Shown here piece by piece: positions 1 through 9,228 of a stretch of 59,765 nt of DNA (its first letter is position 1; every line of letters starts with the position of its first letter). The stretch is from Candidatus Omnitrophota bacterium. Its GTDB lineage: Bacteria > Omnitrophota > Omnitrophia > Omnitrophales > JACROU01. A model generated the notes under the pieces. That model was not told the origin of the DNA. It saw only the letters and a list, made by a program, of their open reading frames with translations, and ran no database searches. The position numbers and the translations under genes were made by a program. The stretch spans positions 1-59,765 of the forward strand of contig JACROU010000047.1 in NCBI GenBank assembly GCA_016214265.1, read 5' to 3'.

Positions 1-1
1 C

Positions 2-3000
2 TGTCCCGGTTATGCTTTACCCGTCGTTGAACTGGCAGCGCCGTCTCCAAAAACACCCAACATTCAAATCCCTGCGAAACTGGGCAAAATCGAGCTTTTG
101 AGTATCGCCGGCCCTGATGCTCCGTCCATCATCCACATTCAAACTGCACACGGCAATTACGAGGCGCAGAAGAATATTCAGGCCATCCTGCAGCACATAT
201 CGAAAAATTACGACGTTGATTTGCTTCTCCTCGAAGGCGGCATCGGGAAGCTTGATCCGCGACTCTTTAACTTTTTCCCTGAAAATCCCGGCCTTAATGT
301 GAAGGTTGCTGACACGATGATGCAGAAATCGGAACTTACCGGAGCCGAAGCTTTTCTGGTCGAGACCATGTCGCGCGGTGAGGATGAAAATATTGCGGCG
401 TTTGGCGTCGAGAATGCAGCGCTATATCGCGAAGACCGCCGCGCGTTTCAGGAAGTTGTCCGGCAAAGAGAAAAATCGGAAACATTCTTAAAGGCGCTGG
501 AGCAGCAAATTAACCAGCAGGCGGAGCGGAGCCTGAATTCCGTGCTCAAGAGTTTCCTGAAAAGTTTTGACGCTTACGAAAATAAACAATCAGATCCAAT
601 TTCTTTCTACCGCGTTCTAAAAAAAGAAGCCGACAGAAATCTTCATCTCGATTTATCCGACACAGTCAATCAAATCCAATGGCCGATGCTGACCCGACTG
701 CTCCGGCTGGACAGCCTTAAATCAAAAATCGATTTCGAAAAGGCTGAGGCAGAGAGGCATGCATTTTTAGTCAGCATGAAGTCGCTTGGCATCTATTTTT
801 CTATCCCTAAGATAGACGTCCGACAAGCCTTCGAACGATTACTGGAATCTCTACCCGCGAATTTCTCGTTTAAACCTTACAAAAATTTCAGGCTGTTAAT
901 TCAGTCGCAGATTCTTCAAGAAGAAATTGATTCCGCTCAGCTTTTTCAGGAATCCGAACAATTGGAACGTCACATCATCGATTCGCTGACGCGCACAAAA
1001 GCGGAGAAGGAAACCATTTCCCGCCTTGAGAATTTCAGGCTACTTCGAAAACTTTTTTCTCTGACTTTGACGCGGGGCGAATTAAAAACATTGATGCGAA
1101 AACGCCGAAACATTGAGCCTTCGGTTCAGAATATACGAGCGCTTTTTGATACGGCCATTACATTTTATATCGATGCCGGCAAGCGGGAGGACGCCATGTT
1201 TCAAAATGCGCTCTCCCGGATGAAGCAACTTCATGAGCGGCGCGCCATTCTCGTTACCGGTGGATATCATTCGGAGGGGCTAACCCAGCTGGCCCAGGAG
1301 AATCATTTAAACTATCTCCGCATTAGTCCTGAAATCAACATGACTCAGAATAACCGAGACTATATCCTCGCCATGATGGAATCTCACCTCGAAGCCATTC
1401 TGAAATTACAGACCAACGCGGAAATCGATCGACAAGGCGGAAACCCGGATTATTTCCGTGAACAGATCAAGGAAGCAATTGCCCAGAGTATGGGCAGCGA
1501 TGGGACTCCCAAAACTGTTTTTTCTGAACAAAATTTTGCTCAAGCTCTTGAAACGCTCAAGCTGCTGACATTAACCGGTAAAGATATTGTTGCGGTCAGA
1601 TTCTCTCCGGACAGTAAATATTTGTTTGTTGAGGATTCAAACAGCCGTCGTGAATTATTTGACCTGTCCCTCAAAAAAAATGCTCAGTATTTCGTTGGCA
1701 ACGAGATTAAATCTGTGGCTTTTTCAAATAACGGAAAGTTCCTTTATGTCATTTACAACAATTCAATCGGGAAACTGTTTGATTTAACAACGAAGAAAGA
1801 AATTCCTATCAACCAGAACAAGAATGTTCAAGATGCACAGTTTTCTTCATCAGACAAATTCCTCATTATCAGAATTTATGAGAATACTTACGTTTTTGAT
1901 CTTGAAATGCCAACGTCTCCAGCTCAGGAGTTTCGAAGCTGGAGCGGTGATGGGGTTTCTGTAGGGTTCACTCCGAACAACAAGTTGCTAGTGCAGCAGG
2001 CTGTCAGTTACGGAGCAAACAATGTAGAAGTCAGTTATTCCTATTTTGATTTGTTTGCAAAGCAAGCCTATCATCTTCCAGTCAAATCTTATCCTAACGA
2101 GGGCGTCATCTCTCAGAATGGAAAATATCTATACATTGATGGTGGAAAAGCATATCCGCCCAAAGTCCTGGAAATAGAATCTCAAAAAGACCTGCAGCTT
2201 CCGATTGGTTCTGATGTTGGAATAGCTGCATTTTCCCCATCTGGCAGATTTTTAGTCGTTATCTATTCCGATAGCAAGCCTGCCCAAGTATTTGATCTTC
2301 TTAAAAAATCCAATCGTCAATTATCCAGCTCTTCAATTCTGCATTGGGATATAACTTTTTCTCCAAATTCGTCATATGTATTTTTAGTTTACAAAGATGG
2401 TCTCTCGAAAGTTTTAAATTTAGAAACAAATACGGAGCGTCCGTTAAAGTTTAAATCCCAACCTCAAAAAGTCATATTTTCCGGATCTACAGAGCTCGTT
2501 GCCGCGATTTACAAAGATGCTACGGCAGTTATTTTTGACTTAAATAATTGCGCTAAAATCAACATCCCGCTTGGAAATAATATCCGACGATTATCGTTCA
2601 GCCATAATGGCAGATTCTTACGGGTGGAATACGGACCCTCATACATCACAGAATCAACAAAAGTTTTTGAAGTCAAAACCAAATATGATTTAAAGAGGCT
2701 TATTGGTGGAAATACTGCAATTGTTACTTTCTCTCCAGATGCGCATCTCATTCTCGTGAAATACGAAGATGGAACCGAAAAACTGTTTGATTTGAGAGGG
2801 ATTTTTTTGAATCCAATTCTACGATCTGCGACACAGAAATGGGGTGAGAAATTTTCCGGTAATATGGCAGTACTGGCCCAAATCACTAAATCGGGAGATA
2901 TCAATAAAGTCCGCTCCATTCTACAGTCCGTGGCTTCAAGCCTTGGAGAGGATAAGCAAGAAAAAACAAATCTGATTGCCCAAACAAAAACCACCCTTGC

Positions 3001-4501
3001 GCTCAAAACCCTCGCGAGCATCACCGCAATTTCGGCAGTGGCCTTTCTGATTTATGGAACTCCGCTTAAGGCAGCTGCGGTTTTGCATATCGGCGTCAAC
3101 ATTGCGAATATTCTTATCTTTGGTTACTTCGCCGTCATGAACGATTTGCTGGGACAGTGGATGTCGGGGCGGGGGATTGTCAAAAAGCAAGTTGCGTGGG
3201 CGCTTCCGTTGGGACTGGTGCTCGGTGTTGTCACCTGGGGAGGCTTCAAAATGACGAATTGGGCGCTCCCCAAAGATGTCGCCATGCCGGTAATTGCGGC
3301 GGATGCCTTGCGCATCATTGCCATATGGGTCATGATTCGCGTTCGAACCATGCTCTACGCCAAAATGGTTAATCTCGTGCGCAAAAACGGAAAATCAAAA
3401 GAAGAACAGGAAAAACAGTTTGAATCCTTCTGGATGACTCGGTCACTGTCATTCGTAAAAAACTATTTCGTTCTGAAATTTATCCCCGCGGAATTTCAAA
3501 CCGTGGCAGAAGGCATCTTGAATCAATACTTTCAACTTTTCTACTCGTGGTCTGTGAATAAAGACGGATTTATTTTCTCCTCGAAAAAGTTTCGCGAAAG
3601 CAGGCTGGCCTTGGCCTTTTTTCCGATTACTGCTCCGATTGCAAAATTAAGACAGCAAAATTCAGAACCGCCGTCAAACGAGATTACCGCCGCGTCGTTG
3701 GGATACGCCCCGATGATTTCGCCAAAACTCCTCAAACGTGAAAGAGTGATTCCCAAATTCATCGTCTTGACCGCTCATTATTTCGCCGGAGACTTTTTCT
3801 ATTTGCCTGATACACCGGATGTTTTGAAATCGTATTTGCGCATTCTTGGTATCGTAAAACAACCAGTCAGGCTCAGTTCAAGCATCGCTGCTTTCAACCA
3901 TGACAATAATTTGAATCAATTTATGGATTATCTGAAAAAGAAACCCGGGCACGAATCATTTCCAGCGTTGGTCCACGAACGAATTCTGCGAGAAGGGGAT
4001 TCGAATCCATTAAGCAAGGCGAAATTAATCAGTGGCAGTCTGAGTGACGGTGATTTTTTGATTGCGGCTCTGAGAAGTCAAAAAGTGCCGCGCGTCATTT
4101 CCGAGCTTCACAAATTGTCACACGCACGGTTCAAAGTCCGTACCCTTCAAGAGAAACTGGCATCGGCATCCCGAATCACCTCGATGACTCGCGGGTATAA
4201 CATTCCTCTTGTCGCGGTGACAGCTTTCGAAGATCAAATTGATCTTGATTTTACGAGTGGAGACAGCATCAAATTGAATCTAAGAACTTTGGTCTCAAAA
4301 GGCGTTGATCCCATTCAAGTACTGGCCCTTATTTTCAAAATATCGGACGAACCGACGCTCAGAAATTCACTTTATTTCCAGTCGGGTTTCCGGTTTGATC
4401 CAGCTCGGGGCTTTTGGGAGGTGGGAGATGCCTTTATTGCCCTGCTCGACACAATTTACAGCAAGTATTCCGCCAGCCAGCAGTCCGCCCGGGCCGCCTA
4501 G
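2..4501 (+). CDS. Giant multidomain protein: Tiki/ChaN-like N-domain, ten-repeat beta-propeller, membrane segments (5' partial)
   Basis: The frame is open to the left edge without a stop, so the true start lies outside the window; the TTG at 98 is only the first internal start-like codon. Numbering from 98: residues about 10-440 begin with an AHGNYEAQ segment and LLLLEGG and end with GGYHSEG, a layout recalling the TraB/ChaN/Tiki superfamily (weak, from memory). Residues about 490-905 hold ten blocks of roughly 40 residues with the pattern FSP/N-G-(K/R)-F-L-x-V ... K-(L/V)-F-D-L, a WD40-like beta-propeller. Residues about 980-1100 hold several hydrophobic segments that should span a membrane. 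The last 350 residues I do not recognise. The middle block is visibly more AT-rich than both flanks. An envelope role is likely; no enzymatic function can be claimed. Confidence 0.7.
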   Translation, partial: CPGYALPVVELAAPSPKTPNIQIPAKLGKIELLSIAGPDAPSIIHIQTAHGNYEAQKNIQAILQHISKNYDVDLLLLEGGIGKLDPRLFNFFPENPGLNVKVADTMMQKSELTGAEAFLVETMSRGEDENIAAFGVENAALYREDRRAFQEVVRQREKSETFLKALEQQINQQAERSLNSVLKSFLKSFDAYENKQSDPISFYRVLKKEADRNLHLDLSDTVNQIQWPMLTRLLRLDSLKSKIDFEKAEAERHAFLVSMKSLGIYFSIPKIDVRQAFERLLESLPANFSFKPYKNFRLLIQSQILQEEIDSAQLFQESEQLERHIIDSLTRTKAEKETISRLENFRLLRKLFSLTLTRGELKTLMRKRRNIEPSVQNIRALFDTAITFYIDAGKREDAMFQNALSRMKQLHERRAILVTGGYHSEGLTQLAQENHLNYLRISPEINMTQNNRDYILAMMESHLEAILKLQTNAEIDRQGGNPDYFREQIKEAIAQSMGSDGTPKTVFSEQNFAQALETLKLLTLTGKDIVAVRFSPDSKYLFVEDSNSRRELFDLSLKKNAQYFVGNEIKSVAFSNNGKFLYVIYNNSIGKLFDLTTKKEIPINQNKNVQDAQFSSSDKFLIIRIYENTYVFDLEMPTSPAQEFRSWSGDGVSVGFTPNNKLLVQQAVSYGANNVEVSYSYFDLFAKQAYHLPVKSYPNEGVISQNGKYLYIDGGKAYPPKVLEIESQKDLQLPIGSDVGIAAFSPSGRFLVVIYSDSKPAQVFDLLKKSNRQLSSSSILHWDITFSPNSSYVFLVYKDGLSKVLNLETNTERPLKFKSQPQKVIFSGSTELVAAIYKDATAVIFDLNNCAKINIPLGNNIRRLSFSHNGRFLRVEYGPSYITESTKVFEVKTKYDLKRLIGGNTAIVTFSPDAHLILVKYEDGTEKLFDLRGIFLNPILRSATQKWGEKFSGNMAVLAQITKSGDINKVRSILQSVASSLGEDKQEKTNLIAQTKTTLALKTLASITAISAVAFLIYGTPLKAAAVLHIGVNIANILIFGYFAVMNDLLGQWMSGRGIVKKQVAWALPLGLVLGVVTWGGFKMTNWALPKDVAMPVIAADALRIIAIWVMIRVRTMLYAKMVNLVRKNGKSKEEQEKQFESFWMTRSLSFVKNYFVLKFIPAEFQTVAEGILNQYFQLFYSWSVNKDGFIFSSKKFRESRLALAFFPITAPIAKLRQQNSEPPSNEITAASLGYAPMISPKLLKRERVIPKFIVLTAHYFAGDFFYLPDTPDVLKSYLRILGIVKQPVRLSSSIAAFNHDNNLNQFMDYLKKKPGHESFPALVHERILREGDSNPLSKAKLISGSLSDGDFLIAALRSQKVPRVISELHKLSHARFKVRTLQEKLASASRITSMTRGYNIPLVAVTAFEDQIDLDFTSGDSIKLNLRTLVSKGVDPIQVLALIFKISDEPTLRNSLYFQSGFRFDPARGFWEVGDAFIALLDTIYSKYSASQQSARAA

Positions 4502-4541
4502 GCCAGCTCGATTTTCGCTTTCTTCCGGCCGATAAATGTCT

Positions 4542-4600
4542 TATAATATCTGGTTTTAAAAATCTAACCCACATCTAACCATTTGCTAGATAACGGGTTA
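4542..4600 (+). promoter_or_regulatory. Possible promoter -10 and structured leader upstream of the glycan operon
   Basis: A perfect TATAAT sits at 4542-4547, with a poor -35 (TTTCTT, 4519-4524) 17 nt upstream. The predicted leader of about 58 nt contains a two-part inverted repeat: TAACCC (4565-4570) pairs with GGGTTA (4595-4600), and inside it ATCTA (4573-4577) pairs with TAGAT (4587-4591). The hairpin ends 12 nt before the ATG at 4613, where no Shine-Dalgarno is evident. The pairing is seen; a regulatory role is inferred. Confidence 0.4.
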
Positions 4601-4612
4601 CAAATACTAAAT

Positions 4613-6160
4613 ATGCCAAAACTACCTATCGTCAGCCTGATCATTCCGCCATCGATTTTTTTGCTGGATGAGCGTGTGTTTATGAACCTTGGCATCCTGA
4701 AAGTCGCGGCTGTTTTGGAAAAAGCAGGATATCCGGTCGAGGTACTCGACTTTTCCGGTATCGAAAATTATGAAGAGGCGCTTCGCGACCACTGCCGGAC
4801 TACGGAGTCCCGGATTTTTGGCGTCACCAGCACCACGCCGCAAATGCCGGCGGCCATGAAAATTGCGCATGCCATCCGCAGGGAATTGCCGATGGCTCGG
4901 CTTGTTCTTGGCGGACCGCATGCCACTTTGGTGCACACGGCGTTTATCCGCGAACAGAAAGAAAACCGGGAAGCCCGCGCAACGCGAACTTTAAGATCTC
5001 TGGAAGAGGCGTTTGATGTTCTTGTGATCGGCGACGGGGAAGAAGCTATTTTTGAAGCGCTCCGCAATGATCCGCCAAAAATCGTTGATGCTAACTCCAA
5101 GCAATCGTCTTTATTTCTCACAAATCAAAAACTCGAAGAACTGCCTTTTCCAGCCCGTCATCTGATTGACATCGACAGTTATCACTATCAAATCGAAGGG
5201 CACCGGGCCATTAGCATTATCGCTCAGCTTGGTTGTCCGTTCGCCTGCGGATTCTGCGGTGGCCGCATGTCACCGTCACTGCGTGTGATCCGTACCCGCA
5301 GTTCCGATAATATTATTGAGGAACTCCGCATGCTGCATGAAACTTACGGATTTACCGGATTTATGTTTTATGACGATGAGCTCAATGTGAATAAAAATAT
5401 GGTTGAGCTGATGAATGGCATTTCGAAACTTCAGAAAGATCTTGGAACGGAATTCCGGCTCCGTGGTTTTGTGAAATCCGAACTGTTTAATGATGAACAG
5501 GCCGAAGCGATGTACCGGGCAGGTTTTCGCTGGCTGCTCACGGGGTTTGAATCCGGCTCGCCGCAAATTTTGACGAATATCAATAAAAAAGCGACGCGCG
5601 ATGAAAACACGCGGGCCGTCAGTATCGCGAAGCGCCACGGTCTAAAAGTTAAAGCACTGATGTCGATTGGACATCCCGGTGAATCTGAAAAAACAGTTCT
5701 TGAAACGCGTGATTGGCTGCTTGAAGTGAAGCCCGATGATTTTGATGTCACCATCATCACCACATATCCCGGAACGCCGTATTACGACGAGGCGCTTCCG
5801 CATCCGACTCAAAAAGGCATTTGGATTTACACGTATCAAAAATCCGGCGACAAACTTTACAGTTATGAAGTCGATTACAACAAAGTTGCCGATTATTACA
5901 AGGGCGACCCCGACGGTGGTTACAAGGCTTACGTCTACACTGATCATTTGAATGCCGAAGAGCTCGTCAAAGTCCGGGATTTTGTGGAACGCGATGTCCG
6001 GCAAAAACTCGGCATTCCCTTCAATCCTGGCGCGCCCGCCATTCGCTATGAGCATTCCATGGGGCAATTCGGAAAAGGATTACCGTCCAATATTTTGAGG
6101 ACCAGTGGCGTAAAAAATGAGAAATCGCAAATCAGCGTTTCCAAATACGCGACGGGATGA
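4613..6160 (+). CDS. B12-binding-domain radical SAM protein
   Basis: About 515 aa from the ATG at 4613; the frame opens at a TTG at 4583, but the first ten residues look untranslated. The N-terminal 150 residues fit a cobalamin-binding domain (LGGPHATLV near residue 100, VIGDGEEAIFEAL near 145). The radical SAM domain follows with the cluster motif CxxxCxxC at Cys208, Cys212 and Cys215 (GCPFACGFCGG). A downstream GFESGSPQIL and MSIGHPGESEKT are typical of the P-methylase-like/BchE group. These enzymes bind a 4Fe-4S cluster and SAM and often methylate or rearrange unactivated carbons in lipids or sugars. As first gene of a glycan/lipid operon it probably modifies a lipid or sugar intermediate; the substrate is unknown. 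Confidence 0.85.
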   Translation: MPKLPIVSLIIPPSIFLLDERVFMNLGILKVAAVLEKAGYPVEVLDFSGIENYEEALRDHCRTTESRIFGVTSTTPQMPAAMKIAHAIRRELPMARLVLGGPHATLVHTAFIREQKENREARATRTLRSLEEAFDVLVIGDGEEAIFEALRNDPPKIVDANSKQSSLFLTNQKLEELPFPARHLIDIDSYHYQIEGHRAISIIAQLGCPFACGFCGGRMSPSLRVIRTRSSDNIIEELRMLHETYGFTGFMFYDDELNVNKNMVELMNGISKLQKDLGTEFRLRGFVKSELFNDEQAEAMYRAGFRWLLTGFESGSPQILTNINKKATRDENTRAVSIAKRHGLKVKALMSIGHPGESEKTVLETRDWLLEVKPDDFDVTIITTYPGTPYYDEALPHPTQKGIWIYTYQKSGDKLYSYEVDYNKVADYYKGDPDGGYKAYVYTDHLNAEELVKVRDFVERDVRQKLGIPFNPGAPAIRYEHSMGQFGKGLPSNILRTSGVKNEKSQISVSKYATG

Positions 6161-6977
6161 CATTCAGGCAATGATTCCAAATCTGAAAGAACTTAACACG
6201 AAAGTCCAAAAACCGCGCTACAAAGAAGTCGGCAACTGGATGGTGCGCCACTTCGAACGAGACGCAGCGCTTTATGTTACGTGGGCACTGCTGCACACTT
6301 CGATTACAGCTCACCAAGTCACGTTCATCACGCTCTGCCTCGGACTGTTGTCTGCACTGATTTTGGCCCTGCCCGGCGCCGGAGGACTTTTTGCTGGCGC
6401 AATTTTGCTTCAGATCTGGTATTTATTTGATCACGTGGACGGACAGGTGGCCCGATACCGCGGAACCTCGTCACTCACCGGCGTTTTCTTCGACTATCTG
6501 ATGCATTACGTTGTGCATTCGTTTATTTTTCTGGGAATCGGCGTCGGCGCTTATTTTTCATCTGGCGGAAGTATTCTGATGCTCTTTTTCGGATTTATCG
6601 CCGCGCTTTTCATGGGCTTTCTTTCTATGTTTTATGACGCGAAGTGGAAGGCGTTTTACCACTGGTTTCAGTTATTAAAAATCAAAGAAGCGCAGTTCAA
6701 CTGGCCTGAAGACACACAGAAACAGGCGCCAAAGGCAACATCTTCCGTCGCAAAGCGTATTTTTTCGCTTGCTTGTAAACTAACGGAAATTCACGTGGTT
6801 ATGAATATTATTACAATTCTTTCAATCTTTGGATTGTGGCTGACATCATTCCGATTCGCTGAAATCCTCACCGTTTTTTATGCGCTTCTTTTGCCCACTA
6901 TTTTTATCATCAGAACAATTTATGCCGTCAAAGGCAATACCCTGGATCAGGAATTTAAAGATTTGGTGAGACTGTAA
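6117..6977 (+). CDS. CDP-alcohol phosphatidyltransferase-family membrane protein with altered active-site motif
   Basis: A 286-aa polytopic membrane protein with the CDP-alcohol phosphotransferase signature. In D-x2-DG-x2-AR-x8-G-x3-D-x3-D the residues are Asp105, Asp108, Gly109, Ala112, Arg113, Gly122 and Asp126, but the final aspartate is His130. That last Asp is the usual general base, so catalysis or substrate may differ. The family joins an alcohol (inositol phosphate, glycerol phosphate, ethanolamine or similar) to a CDP-activated lipid, or the reverse. The ATG at 6117 overlaps the upstream gene by 44 nt; an ATG at 6171 would remove the overlap and lose no recognisable motif, so it is an equally good start. 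The gene sits between the radical SAM protein and a GT9 enzyme, which suggests synthesis of an unusual phospholipid or lipid anchor. Confidence 0.8.
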   Translation: MRNRKSAFPNTRRDDIQAMIPNLKELNTKVQKPRYKEVGNWMVRHFERDAALYVTWALLHTSITAHQVTFITLCLGLLSALILALPGAGGLFAGAILLQIWYLFDHVDGQVARYRGTSSLTGVFFDYLMHYVVHSFIFLGIGVGAYFSSGGSILMLFFGFIAALFMGFLSMFYDAKWKAFYHWFQLLKIKEAQFNWPEDTQKQAPKATSSVAKRIFSLACKLTEIHVVMNIITILSIFGLWLTSFRFAEILTVFYALLLPTIFIIRTIYAVKGNTLDQEFKDLVRL

Positions 6978-8128
6978 TGTTCGATTATGTTTTTAAGCGT
7001 AAAAGGACATGGATCACCATCTTCATTTTGGACATTTTAGGAAGCATTCTTTTCTTTTTCCGCAACCGGGAAATTCCAAGTCAGATTCAGCGTATTCTGG
7101 TTATCCGTCTGGATCACATCGGTGATTTGGTAATGAGCACACCGTTTTTCACGAGACTCAGGGAGCAGTATCCTGCGGCGGAAATTCACCTGTTGTGCGA
7201 CGCGAATGCAGTCAATCTTTTTGATAACGATCCGCGATTTGATCAAATTATACCGATGGATGATCATTGGTTCTCACGGTCGAGGAAAGCAAACTGGTTC
7301 AGCTTGCTTCAACGTGCGCTTCAATTGCGACATTTCCATTACGATTTGGGATTTGACCTTCGGGGAGATTTTAGAACCATTTTCTTTTTTATGTTTATTC
7401 CCGGGGTCAAATACCGGGTTTCTTACGGGGTTCGGGGCGGTGGATTTATGCTGAACAAAGAACCGCTTTATCCGGCGCGAAAACACGAGGTTGAAAAAAA
7501 CATTCACCTGCTGGCCGCCAGCACAAATCGAAAAATCATGCCGGGAAATCCGAGTTTAGTCATTGATTTGGAAGTCAAAAAATTTATGGAAACCAAACTG
7601 GATCAACTAGGCAGAAACCGGAATAAAAAACTAATTGCCGCACATTTGGGAGCGGGATATCCTTCTAAGCAGTGGGGAGAAGACCATTTTCGCCGAGTTT
7701 TAGAAGTAATTTTGGATTTTGATCAATATCAGGTCTGTCTGCTTGGAAAAAAAGATGAAATTTTGCTCCCGATGGAATTTTTAGAGCAGCACGATGTGTT
7801 GAACGCGTTGGGCGCTACGTCATTGAAAGAACTTGCTGCCCTCATCAGCCTTTCGGATTTTTTCATCGGCAACGATTCCGGTCCGGCTCATATCGCCTCA
7901 GCTTTCAGCGTTCCGATTTTGTCCGTTTTCAGTGGAACGAATCGCGTCGAAGAATTCCGGCCTTGGGCCAATATTTCGGAAGTGATTTACAAAGATCTGG
8001 AATGCTCACCTTGCGAAGAAAAAAATTGCCCGCTCAAGCATCACGATTGTATGACCTTAATTACTGAGGATGAAGTTTTGGACGGCTTTAGGAAATTAGC
8101 CCGGGAAGCCGCGGAGGCGAGACGATGA
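6977..8128 (+). CDS. Glycosyltransferase family 9 (LPS heptosyltransferase-like)
   Basis: A 383-aa GT-B protein of the ADP-heptose:LPS heptosyltransferase family. The N-terminus has ILVIRLDHIGDLVMSTP after a hydrophobic stretch at residues 12-26, which could be a membrane anchor. The donor-site motif GNDSGPAHIASA lies near residue 300, and a Cys-rich CSPCEEKNCPLKHHDC segment near the C-terminus is typical of bacterial GT9 proteins. It should transfer a heptose or related sugar from a nucleotide donor onto lipid A/core or a similar acceptor at the inner membrane. The start overlaps the upstream stop (TAATG). A GmhB-type phosphatase in the same operon supports a heptose donor. Confidence 0.85.
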   Translation: MFDYVFKRKRTWITIFILDILGSILFFFRNREIPSQIQRILVIRLDHIGDLVMSTPFFTRLREQYPAAEIHLLCDANAVNLFDNDPRFDQIIPMDDHWFSRSRKANWFSLLQRALQLRHFHYDLGFDLRGDFRTIFFFMFIPGVKYRVSYGVRGGGFMLNKEPLYPARKHEVEKNIHLLAASTNRKIMPGNPSLVIDLEVKKFMETKLDQLGRNRNKKLIAAHLGAGYPSKQWGEDHFRRVLEVILDFDQYQVCLLGKKDEILLPMEFLEQHDVLNALGATSLKELAALISLSDFFIGNDSGPAHIASAFSVPILSVFSGTNRVEEFRPWANISEVIYKDLECSPCEEKNCPLKHHDCMTLITEDEVLDGFRKLAREAAEARR

Positions 8129-9228
8129 AAATCGGTTTTGACGCACGTATGATCGCGCACTCGGGAATCGGCACTTACATTCGCAGTTTGCTCGAAGAAA
8201 TGCTGCCTCTGGGTAAGAATCATGACTTTACACTTTTTGGACCGGAACATTTGCTTCAGAACTTCGGATTCCAGAACAAAAATGTGCACATCATTCACAC
8301 CGAGCAGCCAATTTACTCAATTCAAGAGCAGCTGTTTCATCCCGTTCTGAAAGAAAAATTTCATATCTTTCACGCGCCCCATTACAACATTCCAATACTG
8401 TACCGGGGGAAAATGGTGGTCACAATTCATGATGTCAACCATCTTGTCATGCCTGAGTTTCTGACAAACCGCTTGGCCTATCCGTATGCCAAATTCATGA
8501 TCAATAAAGCCTATCATCAAGCAAAAAGCGTCATCTGCGTTTCAAACGCAACCCGGAATGATCTGACGGGTTTTTTTGGCACGAACGGCAGTCATTGCCG
8601 GGTGATCCACGAATCCGTCAGGCCGGAATTTTTATACGACATTCCGTCTGAAACCCGTACGAAAATCAGGAGCCGCTACCGGTTGCCGGAACACTACATT
8701 CTTTCCGTCGGCATTTTAAAGCCGCACAAAAATATTCTGAAATTGATCCGTATTGTCCGGGAACTCAGAAAAGAAGGCTTCACCAAAGAGCATCTGGTTA
8801 TTGTGGGCAAGCCCTTCGACAAACATCCCGAAATTCTGGTCGAAATCCACAAAGGGGAGCAGGAAGGCTTTATCCGCCACCTGGAAAACATTCCAGGATC
8901 CGACTTGCCGGCAATTTATCAAATGGCCGACATCTTCGCCTTCCTATCGCTTCACGAGGGCTTCGGACTGCCGATTCTGGAGGCATTCGCTTCTGAAATT
9001 CCCGTGATCGCCTCCAACGTTTCATCGATCCCTGAAGTTGCGGGCAAGGGCGCTTTGCTTGTGGATCCAACGGATGATGTGCAGATCAAAAAATGCCTCG
9101 CCCGTTTGCTCTCGGACGAGAATTTGCGCAGAGAATTTATTGCCAAGGGCATGGCGGAATTGTCCCGATTTTCGTGGAAAATCACCGCGGAAGAAACTCT
9201 AAAAGTTTACGAAGAGGCCGCGAAATGA
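8125..9228 (+). CDS. Glycosyltransferase family 4 (GT-B)
   Basis: A 367-aa retaining glycosyltransferase. It opens with MKIGFDARMIAHSGIGTYIR, the glycine-rich N-terminal loop of GT4 enzymes, and carries the EX7E nucleotide-sugar motif in the segment HEGFGLPILEAF (around residues 275-286), followed by PVIASNVSSIPEVAG. These features place it with mannosyl- or glucosyl-transferases of polysaccharide and LPS assembly; donor and acceptor cannot be read from sequence. The start ATG shares ATGA with the stop of the GT9 gene, so the two are translationally coupled. Confidence 0.88.
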   Translation: MKIGFDARMIAHSGIGTYIRSLLEEMLPLGKNHDFTLFGPEHLLQNFGFQNKNVHIIHTEQPIYSIQEQLFHPVLKEKFHIFHAPHYNIPILYRGKMVVTIHDVNHLVMPEFLTNRLAYPYAKFMINKAYHQAKSVICVSNATRNDLTGFFGTNGSHCRVIHESVRPEFLYDIPSETRTKIRSRYRLPEHYILSVGILKPHKNILKLIRIVRELRKEGFTKEHLVIVGKPFDKHPEILVEIHKGEQEGFIRHLENIPGSDLPAIYQMADIFAFLSLHEGFGLPILEAFASEIPVIASNVSSIPEVAGKGALLVDPTDDVQIKKCLARLLSDENLRREFIAKGMAELSRFSWKITAEETLKVYEEAAK

